In this document: in pieces, positions 7,325 to 14,961 of the stretch
How positions within the stretch are numbered: the first letter of the stretch is position 1
Layout of the letters: every line of letters starts with the position of its first letter
Assembly: GCA_900768755.1 (NCBI GenBank)
Contig: CAAGDV010000016.1
Span: 1 to 37,118, forward strand
Source of the DNA: Lachnospiraceae bacterium
Lineage (GTDB): Bacteria; Bacillota; Clostridia; Lachnospirales; Lachnospiraceae
Direction: 5' to 3'
DNA: 37,118 bases
Program-made: the position numbers and the translations under genes
Notes under the pieces: generated by a model
Databases searched by the model: none
Told to the model about the DNA's origin: nothing
Seen by the model: the letters and a program-made list of their open reading frames with translations, nothing else

Positions 7325-9706
7325 CTACGGAATAATCAGCTCAAATGTGATTGTGATATTCTTTGTTCCCGAAAGTAATGTAGGGTCAAGCGGAGTAGCC
7401 GTGATGTTAGACAGGTCACCGTCCACTGTTCTGAAGTTGCAGTCATCCTTTGCAACCTGTTTCTGAAGATCTCCGCACCATCCGTTGTAAATATTTACTC
7501 TTGTGCATTTTCCGTTATCCGAACTTGTGTAGTAATTCTCAAACGGCACCGCAACGCCGTCAAGTGTTACTTCTTTAACATTGACGATTACACCCGGATA
7601 CAGAATCTCTGCATCAGCGATTGCAAGTGCTGCAAAAGTAAGACCGGTATTGCCTCCTGCAAAGTCAAGGCTTACCGAATACTCGCCGGCACCGTCAACA
7701 ACTACATTGGTAGCTGTGATTCCCGCTGTATTGTCAGCAGCATTGAACTTATCACCTACACTGTAGGTTCCGGCTCCTCCGTTCCACATAATCCATGCAA
7801 CAGGGGTTCCCGGTGCGTATATTTCCTGTCCTTCCCAGTGATCGGGAGCTGCAGCTGCAACCTCCTCCATCTCTTTCTTAACAGCTTCAAGATATGCATC
7901 ACCGGCAGCTGATTCCTCAGCGTAGCAGCGTGATGTAAAAAGCTCTGTCTGCTCTTTTGAAATCATGTTAAGAGTCGTCTTGTCGTATGAGTTGCCGGTT
8001 GACCAGAGAACCGGGCAGAAATTGTTAACATCGCATACATTCAGGAAATAATCCGTGTACTCAATTGTATTAGGAATCTCATAGCTCTTATTACCGATGT
8101 AAACCGGCAATGCGCCGTACTCACCGATAATTACGCCATAGCCTGCTTGAACGAACTTGGCCATCTTGGAAACCTGCTCGTTCATATACTCATACTCTTC
8201 GGCAAGTCCCCATCTGTAACCTACCATGTCATCAACATTGTCAAGTTCTTTGTCGCCGCAATAGTTCCACGGGTCATAATAGTGAACTGATACAATGAGT
8301 TTGCCTGTTGCAGTATCTGTAGGCATCTCAAAACGGCTGTCACATGTCTTGTCAATATTGGTGTTGTTGCCGGCAATAAGCAGGAAACGGTCATCATTGT
8401 TGCCGCCGCTTGCACGGACAATATCAACAAACTTCTGGTTAACAGAATTCATAAGCTCATAGGTCTCGTCCTCAGATAAGCCCTGATTCATCCACGAGCT
8501 TCCCAACTCTTCGTTGGCAGACTCCAAAATAAGCATGTCGGAATAATCTTTAAATCTCTCCGAAACCTGTGTCCAGATTGCTTCATAAATCTTCCATGCC
8601 TGTGCATTGTCTTCTTCTGATCCGGCAAAAAGACTCCACCATCCGCCGTCCCAGTGGTCGTTAACGATTACAAACATCTCGGCCTTGATTGCCCAGTCAA
8701 CGATTTCCTGGACACGGTCAAGATATTTTGTATTGATTGTGTAATCGCCGTTCTTATAATCCATCATGTTGGTCCATGAAACAGGGATTCTTAATGTATC
8801 AAATCCGCAGTTCTTCATGCCGACAATCATTGCCTCCGTGGTCACCGGCTGTCCCCATGCTGTCTCGTACATGCTTACATCCAAATCTTTACCACCGCTG
8901 GTAATAACAGCTTCCATTGTGTTGCCGAGGTTGATACCATTGCCCAGGTACTTTGTAAGCTCTACTGCATTCATATTGGTAAAATCAATTCCGCTGAACA
9001 CCGCTTCGTTGACATATGTATTAGCCGAAGGCTCGTCATTGTTATTGTCATTGTCACCGCCATTGTCATCATCCCCGGTCTGGCTTGCATCCCATGACAT
9101 GTCTGACAGGGTAAATGTCACTGAAATCTTGGTGGGATTCTTCACTGTCGTAAAATTGGCAACATGGTCACTTGTGCTCTCAACTTCCTCAACTGCCGAA
9201 CCGTCCCATCCATTAATCGGGTCGTTAGTGTCAAAAATTCCGCTGCTCTTAAGCGCAGATTTCGGCTCAGTCTTGGTGATGGTAAGTTCTGTTCCGTCAA
9301 CGACAACCGAATCGTATTTGATTTTGCACGCTTTGATGTTCGACGGCTCACTCTTTGCAGAGCCCATATCAAGAATGTAAATTGCAGTAAGATTGGTTAA
9401 TGAATTAACCCCTGCTGCCGTAGCTTCGTCTGAAAGATCCTTTGAACAGTCAAAACTCAAAGTATACTGACCGTTTTCCGATACAATAATGGATTCTCCC
9501 GACTCATTCTTATAGTATGAATGGTCTGCATCGTTGTAGTAAACATTCAACGCAAGCTCAACAAAGTTCTTGGGTGCATCTGTCGACTCGCCCTCTGATG
9601 TCGTGGTACCTGTGCTGTCTCCTGACTTCTTGCAGCCTGTAACTCCAAGTGCCAAAACCATTGTCAGCACCATTATCACGGCTAACCATTTCTTTTTAAA
9701 TTTCAC
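7325..9706 (-). CDS. Secreted GH5 endo-beta-glucanase lipoprotein with flanking beta-sandwich modules
   Basis: 793 residues. The N terminus has a lipoprotein signal peptide with lipobox V-T-G-C25. A module at about 45-205 is followed by a D/N-rich linker (about 210-226), the GH5 catalytic domain (about 240-620) and a C-terminal module (about 650-793). GH5 landmarks: GINLGNTME near 257-265, RIPVSW at 306-311, the acid/base E399 after N398 (SANEE), HYYDPW at 475-480 and the nucleophile E529 in IIGEYG. The family hydrolyses beta-1,4-glucans or related hemicelluloses outside the cell. The two flanking modules share a GxYxxSxD motif and an ITFxL-type final strand, suggesting carbohydrate binding. 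The start is GTG, with AGGAG 9 bases upstream. Substrate (cellulose, xyloglucan, mixed-link glucan) is undecided. Confidence 0.88.
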   Translation of the reverse strand: MKFKKKWLAVIMVLTMVLALGVTGCKKSGDSTGTTTSEGESTDAPKNFVELALNVYYNDADHSYYKNESGESIIVSENGQYTLSFDCSKDLSDEATAAGVNSLTNLTAIYILDMGSAKSEPSNIKACKIKYDSVVVDGTELTITKTEPKSALKSSGIFDTNDPINGWDGSAVEEVESTSDHVANFTTVKNPTKISVTFTLSDMSWDASQTGDDDNGGDNDNNNDEPSANTYVNEAVFSGIDFTNMNAVELTKYLGNGINLGNTMEAVITSGGKDLDVSMYETAWGQPVTTEAMIVGMKNCGFDTLRIPVSWTNMMDYKNGDYTINTKYLDRVQEIVDWAIKAEMFVIVNDHWDGGWWSLFAGSEEDNAQAWKIYEAIWTQVSERFKDYSDMLILESANEELGSSWMNQGLSEDETYELMNSVNQKFVDIVRASGGNNDDRFLLIAGNNTNIDKTCDSRFEMPTDTATGKLIVSVHYYDPWNYCGDKELDNVDDMVGYRWGLAEEYEYMNEQVSKMAKFVQAGYGVIIGEYGALPVYIGNKSYEIPNTIEYTDYFLNVCDVNNFCPVLWSTGNSYDKTTLNMISKEQTELFTSRCYAEESAAGDAYLEAVKKEMEEVAAAAPDHWEGQEIYAPGTPVAWIMWNGGAGTYSVGDKFNAADNTAGITATNVVVDGAGEYSVSLDFAGGNTGLTFAALAIADAEILYPGVIVNVKEVTLDGVAVPFENYYTSSDNGKCTRVNIYNGWCGDLQKQVAKDDCNFRTVDGDLSNITATPLDPTLLSGTKNITITFELIIP

Positions 9707-9836
9707 TTTTCACATCTCCTTTTCTTTTTATTTTAAAAAGTAATAATATTTTACCATATAAATACAAAAAAAATATAGTGATGTTTTGATAAAAAAGGTG
9801 TGATAATTATACTTTCTCCCTATTTCGGACTATTTC

Positions 9837-9865
9837 TTGACGGTACACGCCTTTTTAACTATAAT
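9837..9865 (+). promoter_or_regulatory. Sigma-A-type promoter of the RsgI-like lipoprotein
   Basis: TTGACG (9837-9842), exactly 17 bases, and a perfect TATAAT (9860-9865), 51 bases before the ATG at 9917. Confidence 0.75.
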
Positions 9866-9916
9866 ATTTTTACCGGCACAACGCCGTTATAATAAAACCA
9901 TGAAGGGAGACAGTTT

Positions 9917-11113
9917 ATGAAAAAATTACTATCCACAGCCTTGATAATCTGCCTTGCCATGGCGCTCGTCGCCTGCGGCAGAAAAAGTACATCTGCGACT
10001 GACAATCAGTCAACTGCTGACAGTTCGTCCAACACCGACAGCAGGACTGACAGCGCACTCGAGGATTACACCAAACCCGACAACTGCGCCACTGTTTTGC
10101 TTGTAACCATCAACCCTCAGTTCCGTCTGTACCTTGACGAGAACGGACAGGTGCTTGCAGTCGAGCCCGTCAACGATGACGCTGCGGCAATTGCAGAAAA
10201 CATTACTATTGAAGACAAAAGTTTTGAGGAGGTAATAGAAAACATCGTATCCTGTGCAAACGACAACGGATATGTGAAGGAAAATGCAACCATTGATTTT
10301 ACGATTGTGGAGAGCAATTCCTCGTCCGAAGTTAAGACCGATATCCTTAATAAAGCTGAGCAGCAGGCCAACGATACCGCCAAAGAACTCAACATTACAA
10401 TCAATGTTAATACAAGCGAGCAAAGCACTACGCCTGAGCCGACATCAGATTCCTCTTCAACCAAGGAGCCTGAGACCACCGAAGAGCCGACTACTGAAGA
10501 GCCGACTACTGAGGAACCGACTACAGAGGAACCAACTACAGAAGAGCCAACTACTGCTCACACCCACAGTTTTTCCGGAGCAACCTGCACGGAGCCCGGC
10601 AAATGTGAATGCGGCGCCAACGACGGCAAACCGTTGGGACATAATTATGTTAACGGTGTCTGCACCCGTTGCAACGCCAAGGATCCCGACTACAAACTGA
10701 CCTCCGTATTCGAAAAGAAGGGTGTATGGTCAACCATGTATCTGGCAGATAATAATGAATTATACTCCGCCGGCATTTCACTGTGCAGTGACAGCGGAGA
10801 ATACTCTGTCAGCGTAGGCATCGGAGTACCATTAAGCAGTCTTCCGGAAGATATGCAGAATGACCTCCTCGAAAATCCCACGGACCTTATTGAGTTCGAA
10901 GGCGTAAAATACTACATCGGGATGGGAAGCGGTGAACCTATTGCATCAGCAACGGAGGATTCTGCAACCATCACTTTAACGGATTCCAACGGCAACACCC
11001 TGGTACTTAACAGAACAGACGAGAACACTATGGTGGTTCCATCTGTTTCCGGCACTTTTTCAGTTTTTGACGGACTGCCGGTTAACATAGTATTTACTTT
11101 TTCCGCAAAGTAG
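9917..11113 (+). CDS. Lipoprotein with an RsgI-middle-like domain, TTEEP linker and Cys/His motif
   Basis: 398 residues. The signal peptide ends in lipobox L-V-A-C20. Residues about 58-165 (VTINPQFRLYLDENGQVLAV, PVNDDAAAI, then FEEVI...NGYV) follow the pattern of the extracellular middle domain of RsgI anti-sigma factors (INPS...LxxNxxGxVxxVxxxNxD). No cytoplasmic anti-sigma domain or transmembrane helix is present, so it is a stand-alone version on a lipid anchor. Five EEPTT repeats (189-213) form an extended linker. Next comes HTHSFSGATCTEPGKCECG...GHNYVNGVCTRC (216-252), a Cys/His motif common in Firmicute surface proteins, then a beta-rich tail of about 140 residues with no recognised family. 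GAAGGGAGACAG precedes the ATG. It is divergent from the GH5 gene and may share its regulation. RsgI assignment is by pattern only. Confidence 0.7.
   Translation: MKKLLSTALIICLAMALVACGRKSTSATDNQSTADSSSNTDSRTDSALEDYTKPDNCATVLLVTINPQFRLYLDENGQVLAVEPVNDDAAAIAENITIEDKSFEEVIENIVSCANDNGYVKENATIDFTIVESNSSSEVKTDILNKAEQQANDTAKELNITINVNTSEQSTTPEPTSDSSSTKEPETTEEPTTEEPTTEEPTTEEPTTEEPTTAHTHSFSGATCTEPGKCECGANDGKPLGHNYVNGVCTRCNAKDPDYKLTSVFEKKGVWSTMYLADNNELYSAGISLCSDSGEYSVSVGIGVPLSSLPEDMQNDLLENPTDLIEFEGVKYYIGMGSGEPIASATEDSATITLTDSNGNTLVLNRTDENTMVVPSVSGTFSVFDGLPVNIVFTFSAK
10481..10555 (+). repeat. Five tandem 15-bp repeats encoding EEPTT
   Basis: Five in-frame copies of a GAAGAGCCGACTACT-type unit with silent third-base variation. 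In-frame gain or loss by slippage would change linker length without breaking the gene. Confidence 0.85.
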
Positions 11114-11162
11114 TAATTTACATATGCGCGCAGACGAAAGATAATGTTATACGACACAAACA

Positions 11163-11196
11163 GGACCGTGCGGCAACTGCCCACGGTCCGTTTTGT
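11163..11196 (+). terminator. Terminator of the RsgI-like lipoprotein gene
   Basis: GGACCGTG (11163-11170) pairs with CACGGTCC (11182-11189); inner GGCA/TGCC extends the stem. GTTTTGTT follows. The stretch 11197-11381 holds nothing I can support. Confidence 0.8.
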
Positions 11197-11381
11197 TATC
11201 TCTTTTTGCACGCTTGCAGCCTTCATAGTTAGTCAGAGCATATCAAGGATATAGATAGTCAACATCGGGAAAAACATATGGAGATTGATTTTCTTCACAT
11301 CGGAATAATCTCGACAATTTTTGCTTTTTTAATAAACCGGGAAACTTGTTTTGTGTAAAAAACTGCCATACAATCAGCAGA

Positions 11382-11416
11382 AAAAAACAGCGAGGCCGGA
11401 ATTCATCCGCCTCGCT
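11382..11416 (-). terminator. Terminator of the HD-GYP gene
   Basis: On the minus strand AGCGAGGC (11416-11409) and GCCTCGCT (11396-11389), 12-base loop, then GTTTTTTT. It lies 58 bases after the stop at 11474. Confidence 0.85.
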
Positions 11417-11473
11417 TCAGCGCAAGCCCTCACACTTATTCTATCCCGGACGCTTCATTCTGAATCAGGAGGA

Positions 11474-13168
11474 TTATTCATATCTGTCATACAGAGCTTC
11501 AAGCTCCGGTCTGCATTCCATAAAAATAATACCCAGCTCCGGATCAAAATGTTCACCCAGGGACTCTTTGATAATGGAAAAGGTCTCATCATAGGAGTAT
11601 TTTTCTTTGTAGCATCTCTTACTTACCAGTGCATCAAATACATCCGCCAGCGCCATGATTCTGGCTTCAATGGGAATATCCGTTCCGGATAATCCCTCGG
11701 GATATCCTTTTCCGTTCCACTTTTCATGATGGTAGTGCGCAATATTTCTGGCAATCTTAACAAAGTCATCATCCTCTACGCCCTGCAATATGTTATTTAC
11801 GATTCTGGCTCCCTCGGCGGCATGCCGCTTCATCTCCGCATACTCCGCCTCGGTATATTTCCCCGGTTTGCGCAGTACCGCGTCATCTATGGAAATCTTG
11901 CCAAGATCATGCATTGGGGCGGCTTTCTCTACCTGGGACAGAAACAAATCGTCGAAACCAAATCTGTTCTCATATCCTTTGAGCTTTCCGGCAAATACCT
12001 GTATTACTGCGCTGGTTCGCTTTATATGTCCGCCGGTATTATTATCCCTGCTTTCCACCATATCCGCCATACCCAGCACCATCATATCCTTGATGTGCAC
12101 AATATTCTGTACTTTTTCCTCGACTTCCTTTTTCAAGCTTGCATTATACTTTTCAATAGTGTGATAGTACTTATTCTCCATCGTCCGGTCTATCAATTCC
12201 AGCAGGTACCCTATCCCTTTTTTTCTCCCATAGGATAGCTCCCGTATATCCAGCTGAAAATAGTAATCGTCAACCTGTATAACTTTTTTGTTAGCTGTAT
12301 CTTTGTCCCAGCTTATGAGATACTCCACAATCTCTCGGTACAAATAACTGTCCGTAACCGGAACTTCGCGGTCTACAACCCACGAATTAATCTCCGGAAA
12401 AAGTTCCTTTACATAATTATTGGCATTGACATATCTGTACCGGTCGTCAAACACAATATATCCATACTCTTTGATTTTTTCTATGGAGCTAACAACATTG
12501 GCGGTCATATCATACATATTAATACGTTCAAAATACATGATTAGCAATGCAATACCAATTAAGTAACCAACTGCAAGGAAGCTGATATTTGAACCGGTAA
12601 CCCGCTCTAATATATACATAATAATAACGGAAAAACAGGTTACGCTCAAAGTTGCTACCGTACGAAACGAAATCTGTTTCCTCTTCCTGAACGCATAGAT
12701 TATGTAAAATATCATTACAACACCGTACATAATCATCATAATAGGGTACAGCACATGCAACGGACCATAAGTTTTAATAAGGTAATTATATCCGTTACCA
12801 TACCCCAATTCCACGTCCTTGTAATATATTCCGGATTTGCCTATTGTCATAACCAGGCATACAATAAGTGTCGAAAAGGCAGTCATTATCACAGCCGGGA
12901 CACGCGGTATTTTCAGATTGCACAACCGGGACAGCACAAATACCGTAAGAAGGGGAGCGTAACATCCCCCTATATATAAAAATTTGTTAGCCAGGAGAGC
13001 CATCTCCAGACTCTGCGATGTCGCCACCATATAGCGCCCAAAACAGTTTATCGTCACCGCTATACTAAACAGCACAAATACCTTATCAACATTTTTATTT
13101 TTGATAAGAAAGCTTGCTGACATAACCAAGGCTAATATAGATACGACAAAGTAAAATCCTGTTACCAT
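11474..13168 (-). CDS. 7TM membrane-bound HD-GYP phosphodiesterase-type signalling protein
   Basis: 564 residues. About seven hydrophobic helices fill residues 1-215 (histidine-kinase-type 7TM sensor). A PAS-like region follows at about 228-335 (GYIVFDDRYRYVNANNYVKELFPE), then a helical linker and an HD-GYP domain (about 355-560) with H381, H420-D421 in MHDLGKI, H480-H481-E482 and the G488-Y489-P490 signature. HD-GYP proteins hydrolyse cyclic di-GMP, or sometimes other cyclic dinucleotides, to linear products. The metal and GYP residues all appear intact, so activity is expected. The input ligand is unknown. GAGG lies about 11 bases before the ATG. The gene follows tRNA-Arg and an unexplained leader with its own terminator-like hairpin. 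Confidence 0.85.
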   Translation of the reverse strand: MVTGFYFVVSILALVMSASFLIKNKNVDKVFVLFSIAVTINCFGRYMVATSQSLEMALLANKFLYIGGCYAPLLTVFVLSRLCNLKIPRVPAVIMTAFSTLIVCLVMTIGKSGIYYKDVELGYGNGYNYLIKTYGPLHVLYPIMMIMYGVVMIFYIIYAFRKRKQISFRTVATLSVTCFSVIIMYILERVTGSNISFLAVGYLIGIALLIMYFERINMYDMTANVVSSIEKIKEYGYIVFDDRYRYVNANNYVKELFPEINSWVVDREVPVTDSYLYREIVEYLISWDKDTANKKVIQVDDYYFQLDIRELSYGRKKGIGYLLELIDRTMENKYYHTIEKYNASLKKEVEEKVQNIVHIKDMMVLGMADMVESRDNNTGGHIKRTSAVIQVFAGKLKGYENRFGFDDLFLSQVEKAAPMHDLGKISIDDAVLRKPGKYTEAEYAEMKRHAAEGARIVNNILQGVEDDDFVKIARNIAHYHHEKWNGKGYPEGLSGTDIPIEARIMALADVFDALVSKRCYKEKYSYDETFSIIKESLGEHFDPELGIIFMECRPELEALYDRYE

Positions 13169-13241
13169 AGTTTATCTTTCCTCTTCTTTTTCTTCTGCAT
13201 AAATGTCCGTCATAATGTACTAATTTGTCACAAACAATATT

Positions 13242-13264
13242 AAAAAAGCGGGTGTCTAACCCGC
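13242..13264 (-). terminator. Intrinsic terminator hairpin in the leader of the HD-GYP gene
   Basis: On the minus strand GCGGGT-TAGAC-ACCCGC (13264-13248) is followed by TTTTTT (13247-13242). It stands 74 bases before the start codon, so it ends an upstream transcript or acts as an attenuator. Confidence 0.8.
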
Positions 13265-13326
13265 CAATTGATGAATCAGGGGCTTTCGACCGGCCCAAAG
13301 ATACGATACTTTACACCTTTATCATA
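13242..13326 (-). ncRNA. Candidate structured leader RNA or small RNA upstream of the HD-GYP gene
   Basis: On the minus strand a TATGAT -10-like box (13326-13321) would start an RNA of roughly 70 bases that ends at the terminator. Visible pairing: GGGC...GCCC (around 13296-13280), TGAT/ATCA just after it, and GGTGT (13317-13313), which can pair with ACACC (13255-13251) inside the 3' half of the terminator. That pairing would compete with the terminator, the layout of a ligand-controlled attenuator. I do not recognise a known riboswitch class, and the c-di-GMP-I and c-di-GMP-II consensus motifs are not apparent. No -35 box is convincing. Confidence 0.35.
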
Positions 13327-13407
13327 CTAAAATGCTAACATATATATTTTTTAATTTCAAGATATTTTTCTATTACTATTATTCAAAACAAAATTGTGCT
13401 CAACTAT

Positions 13408-13481
13408 GCATACGCTACAAGCCATGCATAATTCGAAGGCCTTTGGCCTTCTTCATCGCGGGCTGGCGCCCTATAGTATGC
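13408..13481. repeat. Nested palindromic element of about 74 bases
   Basis: Nested complementary arms: GCATAC (13408-13413) with GTATGC (13476-13481), AGCC (13420-13423) with GGCT (13461-13464), and the central GAAGGCC (13435-13441) with GGCCTTC (13445-13451) around TTT. Just beyond is CGAGTCGTGCTCG, another imperfect palindrome. It lies between tRNA-Arg and the HD-GYP leader and could be a dispersed REP-like element, a tRNA trailer processing or termination structure, or an unknown RNA. Confidence 0.5.
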
Positions 13482-13505
13482 GAGTCGTGCTCGTGCCTTT
13501 ACGAA

Positions 13506-13577
13506 TGTTCCCAGCGGGAATCGAACCCACAACTAGCGCTTAGGAGGCGCTCGTTATATCCATTTAACTATGAGAAC
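13506..13577 (-). tRNA. tRNA-Arg (anticodon CCT)
   Basis: A cloverleaf reads on the minus strand: acceptor GTTCTCA/TGGGAAC, the anticodon stem GCGC around loop CTCCTAA (anticodon CCT, codon AGG), the T arm with GGTTCGATTCC and discriminator A at 13506. CCA is not encoded. It sits 75 bases after the serS stop with its own promoter. Confidence 0.93.
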
Positions 13578-13618
13578 GGACGCCGGATTGAAAACTATTC
13601 ACTTCCGGCACGTGTTAT

Positions 13619-13647
13619 ATTCTACCACGCATCGACATTAACGTCAA
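13619..13647 (-). promoter_or_regulatory. Promoter of tRNA-Arg
   Basis: On the minus strand TTGACG (13647-13642), 17 bases, TAGAAT (13624-13619). It begins 5 bases after the serS stop codon and about 42 bases before the mature tRNA. Confidence 0.75.
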
Positions 13648-13651
13648 TGAA

Positions 13652-14932
13652 TTATCGTGTTATTTTGGTCATTCCGCCCATATAAGGCTGAAGCACCGTC
13701 GGGATGTTGACGCTACCGTCCTCATTAAGATTGTTCTCAAGAAAAGCAATGAGCATTCTCGGGGGTGCAACAACAGTGTTGTTAAGAGTGTGGGCAAAAT
13801 ACTTTCCGTCCGCACCTTTTACTCTGATTCCGAGTCTTCTTGCCTGCGCATCTCCAAGGTTAGAGCAGCTTCCTACCTCAAAATACTTCTTCTGTCTCGG
13901 TGACCACGCCTCGACATCAATGGACTTAACCTTAAGGTCCGCCAAATCTCCTGAGCAGCACTCAAGTGTTCTCACGGGAATATCAAGTGTTCTGAACAGA
14001 TCAACCGTGTTCTGCCACAATTTATCAAACCACATTTTGCTGTCCTGCGGCTTACATACAACAATCATTTCCTGCTTCTCAAACTGATGGATTCTGTAAA
14101 CGCCACGCTCTTCAATTCCGTGCGCACCCTTCTCTTTTCTAAAGCACGGAGAATAGCTTGTAAGTGTGTACGGAAGCTTGTCCTCGTCGAGAACGGTATC
14201 TATGAATTTACCAATCATTGAATGCTCACTGGTGCCGATAAGATACAAGTCCTCGCCTTCGATTTTGTACATCATGGCATCCATCTCGGCAAAACTCATA
14301 ACTCCGGTGACAACATCACTTCTAATCATAAACGGTGGCACGCAATAGGTAAAACCGCGGTTAATCATAAAATCTCTTGCGTATGAGATAACTGCAGAGT
14401 GAAGCCTTGCGATATCGCCCATAAGATAATAGAAACCGTTTCCGGCAACTTTTCTGGCGCTGTCAAGGTCAATACCATTAAAAGATTCCATGATTTCTGA
14501 ATGATACGGAATCTCGTAATCCGGGACAATTGGTTCACCGTACTTCTGAATCTCGACGTTCTCGCTGTCATCTTTTCCAATCGGAACGCTGGGATCAATT
14601 ATATTCGGAATAGTCATCATAATCTTTTTGATTTTTGCTTCAAGCTCTTCCTCTTTCTTCTCAAGCTCAGCAAGGCGGTCTGAATTAGCAGTTACCTGCT
14701 TCTTAACTTCCTCGGCCTCCTCTTTTTTGCCCTGTCCCATAAGCATACCAATCTGCTTTGACAGCTTGTTGCGGTCCGCCCGTAAGCCGTCTGCCTCGGT
14801 CTGCGTTGCTCTTGACTCCTCGTCCAAAGCAATTACCTCATCAACCAGCGGCAGCTTTGAATCCTGAAATTTCTTTTTGATGTTTTCTTTTACGATGTCA
14901 GGGTTCTCTCTGACAAATTTCATATCTAACAT
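13652..14932 (-). CDS. serS: Seryl-tRNA synthetase
   Basis: 426 residues, the normal family length. The N-terminal tRNA-binding coiled-coil arm (about 30-110, Lys/Glu rich) is followed by a class II catalytic core. It shows motif 2 around PCFRKEKGAHGIEERGVYRIHQFEK and motif 3 near the end in NNTVVAPPRMLIAFLEN, with the serine-pocket TSEHSMIG segment. It charges tRNA-Ser with serine in the cytoplasm. GGAGG lies 7 bases before the ATG. It follows the HD-domain gene by 29 bases, so it probably belongs to the parAB operon transcript. No T-box leader is visible upstream. Confidence 0.97.
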   Translation of the reverse strand: MLDMKFVRENPDIVKENIKKKFQDSKLPLVDEVIALDEESRATQTEADGLRADRNKLSKQIGMLMGQGKKEEAEEVKKQVTANSDRLAELEKKEEELEAKIKKIMMTIPNIIDPSVPIGKDDSENVEIQKYGEPIVPDYEIPYHSEIMESFNGIDLDSARKVAGNGFYYLMGDIARLHSAVISYARDFMINRGFTYCVPPFMIRSDVVTGVMSFAEMDAMMYKIEGEDLYLIGTSEHSMIGKFIDTVLDEDKLPYTLTSYSPCFRKEKGAHGIEERGVYRIHQFEKQEMIVVCKPQDSKMWFDKLWQNTVDLFRTLDIPVRTLECCSGDLADLKVKSIDVEAWSPRQKKYFEVGSCSNLGDAQARRLGIRVKGADGKYFAHTLNNTVVAPPRMLIAFLENNLNEDGSVNIPTVLQPYMGGMTKITR

Positions 14933-14961
14933 TGTTTTTCCTCCGGGTTTATCTATATATT

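Noticed and set aside
10481..10555. CRISPR-like or promoter repeat
   Set aside because: The repeats are in-frame EEPTT codons inside the lipoprotein gene.
11278..11358. 26-codon frame starting MEIDFLHIGI
   Set aside because: Too short, no clear ribosome binding site, not recognised.
13242..13326. c-di-GMP-I or c-di-GMP-II riboswitch
   Set aside because: The conserved aptamer motifs of both classes are not apparent, so only an unassigned leader is claimed.
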